Shown in pieces: positions 5,931-6,142 of a stretch of DNA of 6,142 bases. Source of the DNA: JAZQHR01 sp045540815 (GTDB lineage Bacteria > Bacillota > Clostridia > UMGS1810); NCBI GenBank assembly GCA_045540815.1, contig JAZQHY010000041.1, positions 1-6,142 on the forward strand, read 5' to 3'. Every line of letters begins with the position of its first letter. Within the stretch, counting starts at the first letter, position 1. The translations under genes and the position numbers were made by a program. The notes below the pieces were generated by a model. It was given only the letters and a program-made list of their open reading frames with translations, was not told where the DNA came from and did no database searches.

Positions 5931-5947
5931 TAATTTATTATTAAGTT

Positions 5948-6142
5948 TTACTCAATCGGAGCTGTTGGAGCCTGTGGAATAAAATTCTCTTCAAGCTCAA
6001 CGTTGTTATATCTAGCCATACCTGTACCTGCAGGAACAAGTTTACCGATAAGAACATTTTCTTTAAGACCGATGAGTGGGTCAACCTTACCCTTGATAGC
6101 AGCATCAGTAAGAACTCTGGTTGTCTCCTGGAATGATGCAGC
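5948..6142 (-). CDS. rpoC: DNA-directed RNA polymerase beta' subunit, C-terminal 64 residues (partial)
   Basis: The minus strand is open from the window edge to TAA at 5948-5950. It encodes the highly conserved beta' C-terminus: SFQETTRVLTDAAIKGKVD, then PLIGLKENVLIGKLVPAGTG, then MARYNN and a short acidic/proline tail ending APTAPIE. Beta' forms the clamp and much of the active centre of RNA polymerase; this end of the protein lies near the omega subunit. The rest of rpoC lies outside the window. In many Firmicutes rpoC is followed directly by the str operon. Here a terminator, a lipoprotein gene and the rubredoxin gene intervene. The partial frame is too short to stand out by length and is identified by motif. 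Confidence 0.96.
   Translation of the reverse strand, partial: AASFQETTRVLTDAAIKGKVDPLIGLKENVLIGKLVPAGTGMARYNNVELEENFIPQAPTAPIE

Noticed and set aside
1..6142. A novel defence, mobile or biosynthetic system in the window
   Set aside because: All long frames are accounted for by housekeeping genes, one rubredoxin fusion and one lipoprotein. There is no transposase, integrase, CRISPR repeat, toxin-antitoxin pair or nuclease.

Overview
The window looks like ordinary housekeeping chromosome from a low-to-moderate GC Firmicute of class Clostridia. Oscillospirales/Ruminococcaceae-like gut bacteria are my best guess. The evidence is the Gram-positive long form of ribosomal protein S12 (137 aa, with the N-terminal insertion that E. 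coli lacks), EF-G of 692 aa and S7 of 156 aa (both Bacillus-type lengths), strong AGGAGG ribosome binding sites on every gene, exclusive use of TAA stops, and a flavoprotein-rubredoxin fusion typical of strict anaerobes. The taxon is inferred; no 16S rRNA is present.

Layout, right to left, because most genes are on the minus strand. The last 64 codons of rpoC (5948-6142) end at a strong intrinsic terminator (5904-5930). A separate lipoprotein gene of unknown function (5169-5837) follows, with its own near-consensus promoter (5866-5894). It converges with a plus-strand gene for a high-molecular-weight rubredoxin (4446-5054). The two share one 13-bp bidirectional terminator (5133-5164). A divergent promoter region of about 350 bases (4098-4445) then drives this gene to the right and the str operon to the left. 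The str operon is rpsL (3684-4097), rpsG (3072-3542), fusA (958-3036) and tuf (from 850 leftward, running out of the window).

The str genes make the translation machinery: S12 and S7 of the 30S subunit and the GTPases EF-G and EF-Tu. The operon has an extended -10 promoter, a leader of about 200 nt with several hairpins, a 141-nt rpsL-rpsG gap holding three back-to-back 16-nt palindromes, and a candidate extra promoter just before tuf. The rubredoxin fusion is probably an electron carrier in oxygen or nitric oxide detoxification. The lipoprotein is a predicted surface protein with no recognised partner here.

The most striking observation is that tuf carries an in-frame TAA at codon 153. The Glu found there in other EF-Tu proteins would need only a one-base change, and the same frame continues with normal EF-Tu sequence to the window edge. 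This is either a sequence error or a genuinely broken tuf copy. I found no mobile element, CRISPR array, tRNA, rRNA or novel multi-gene system.
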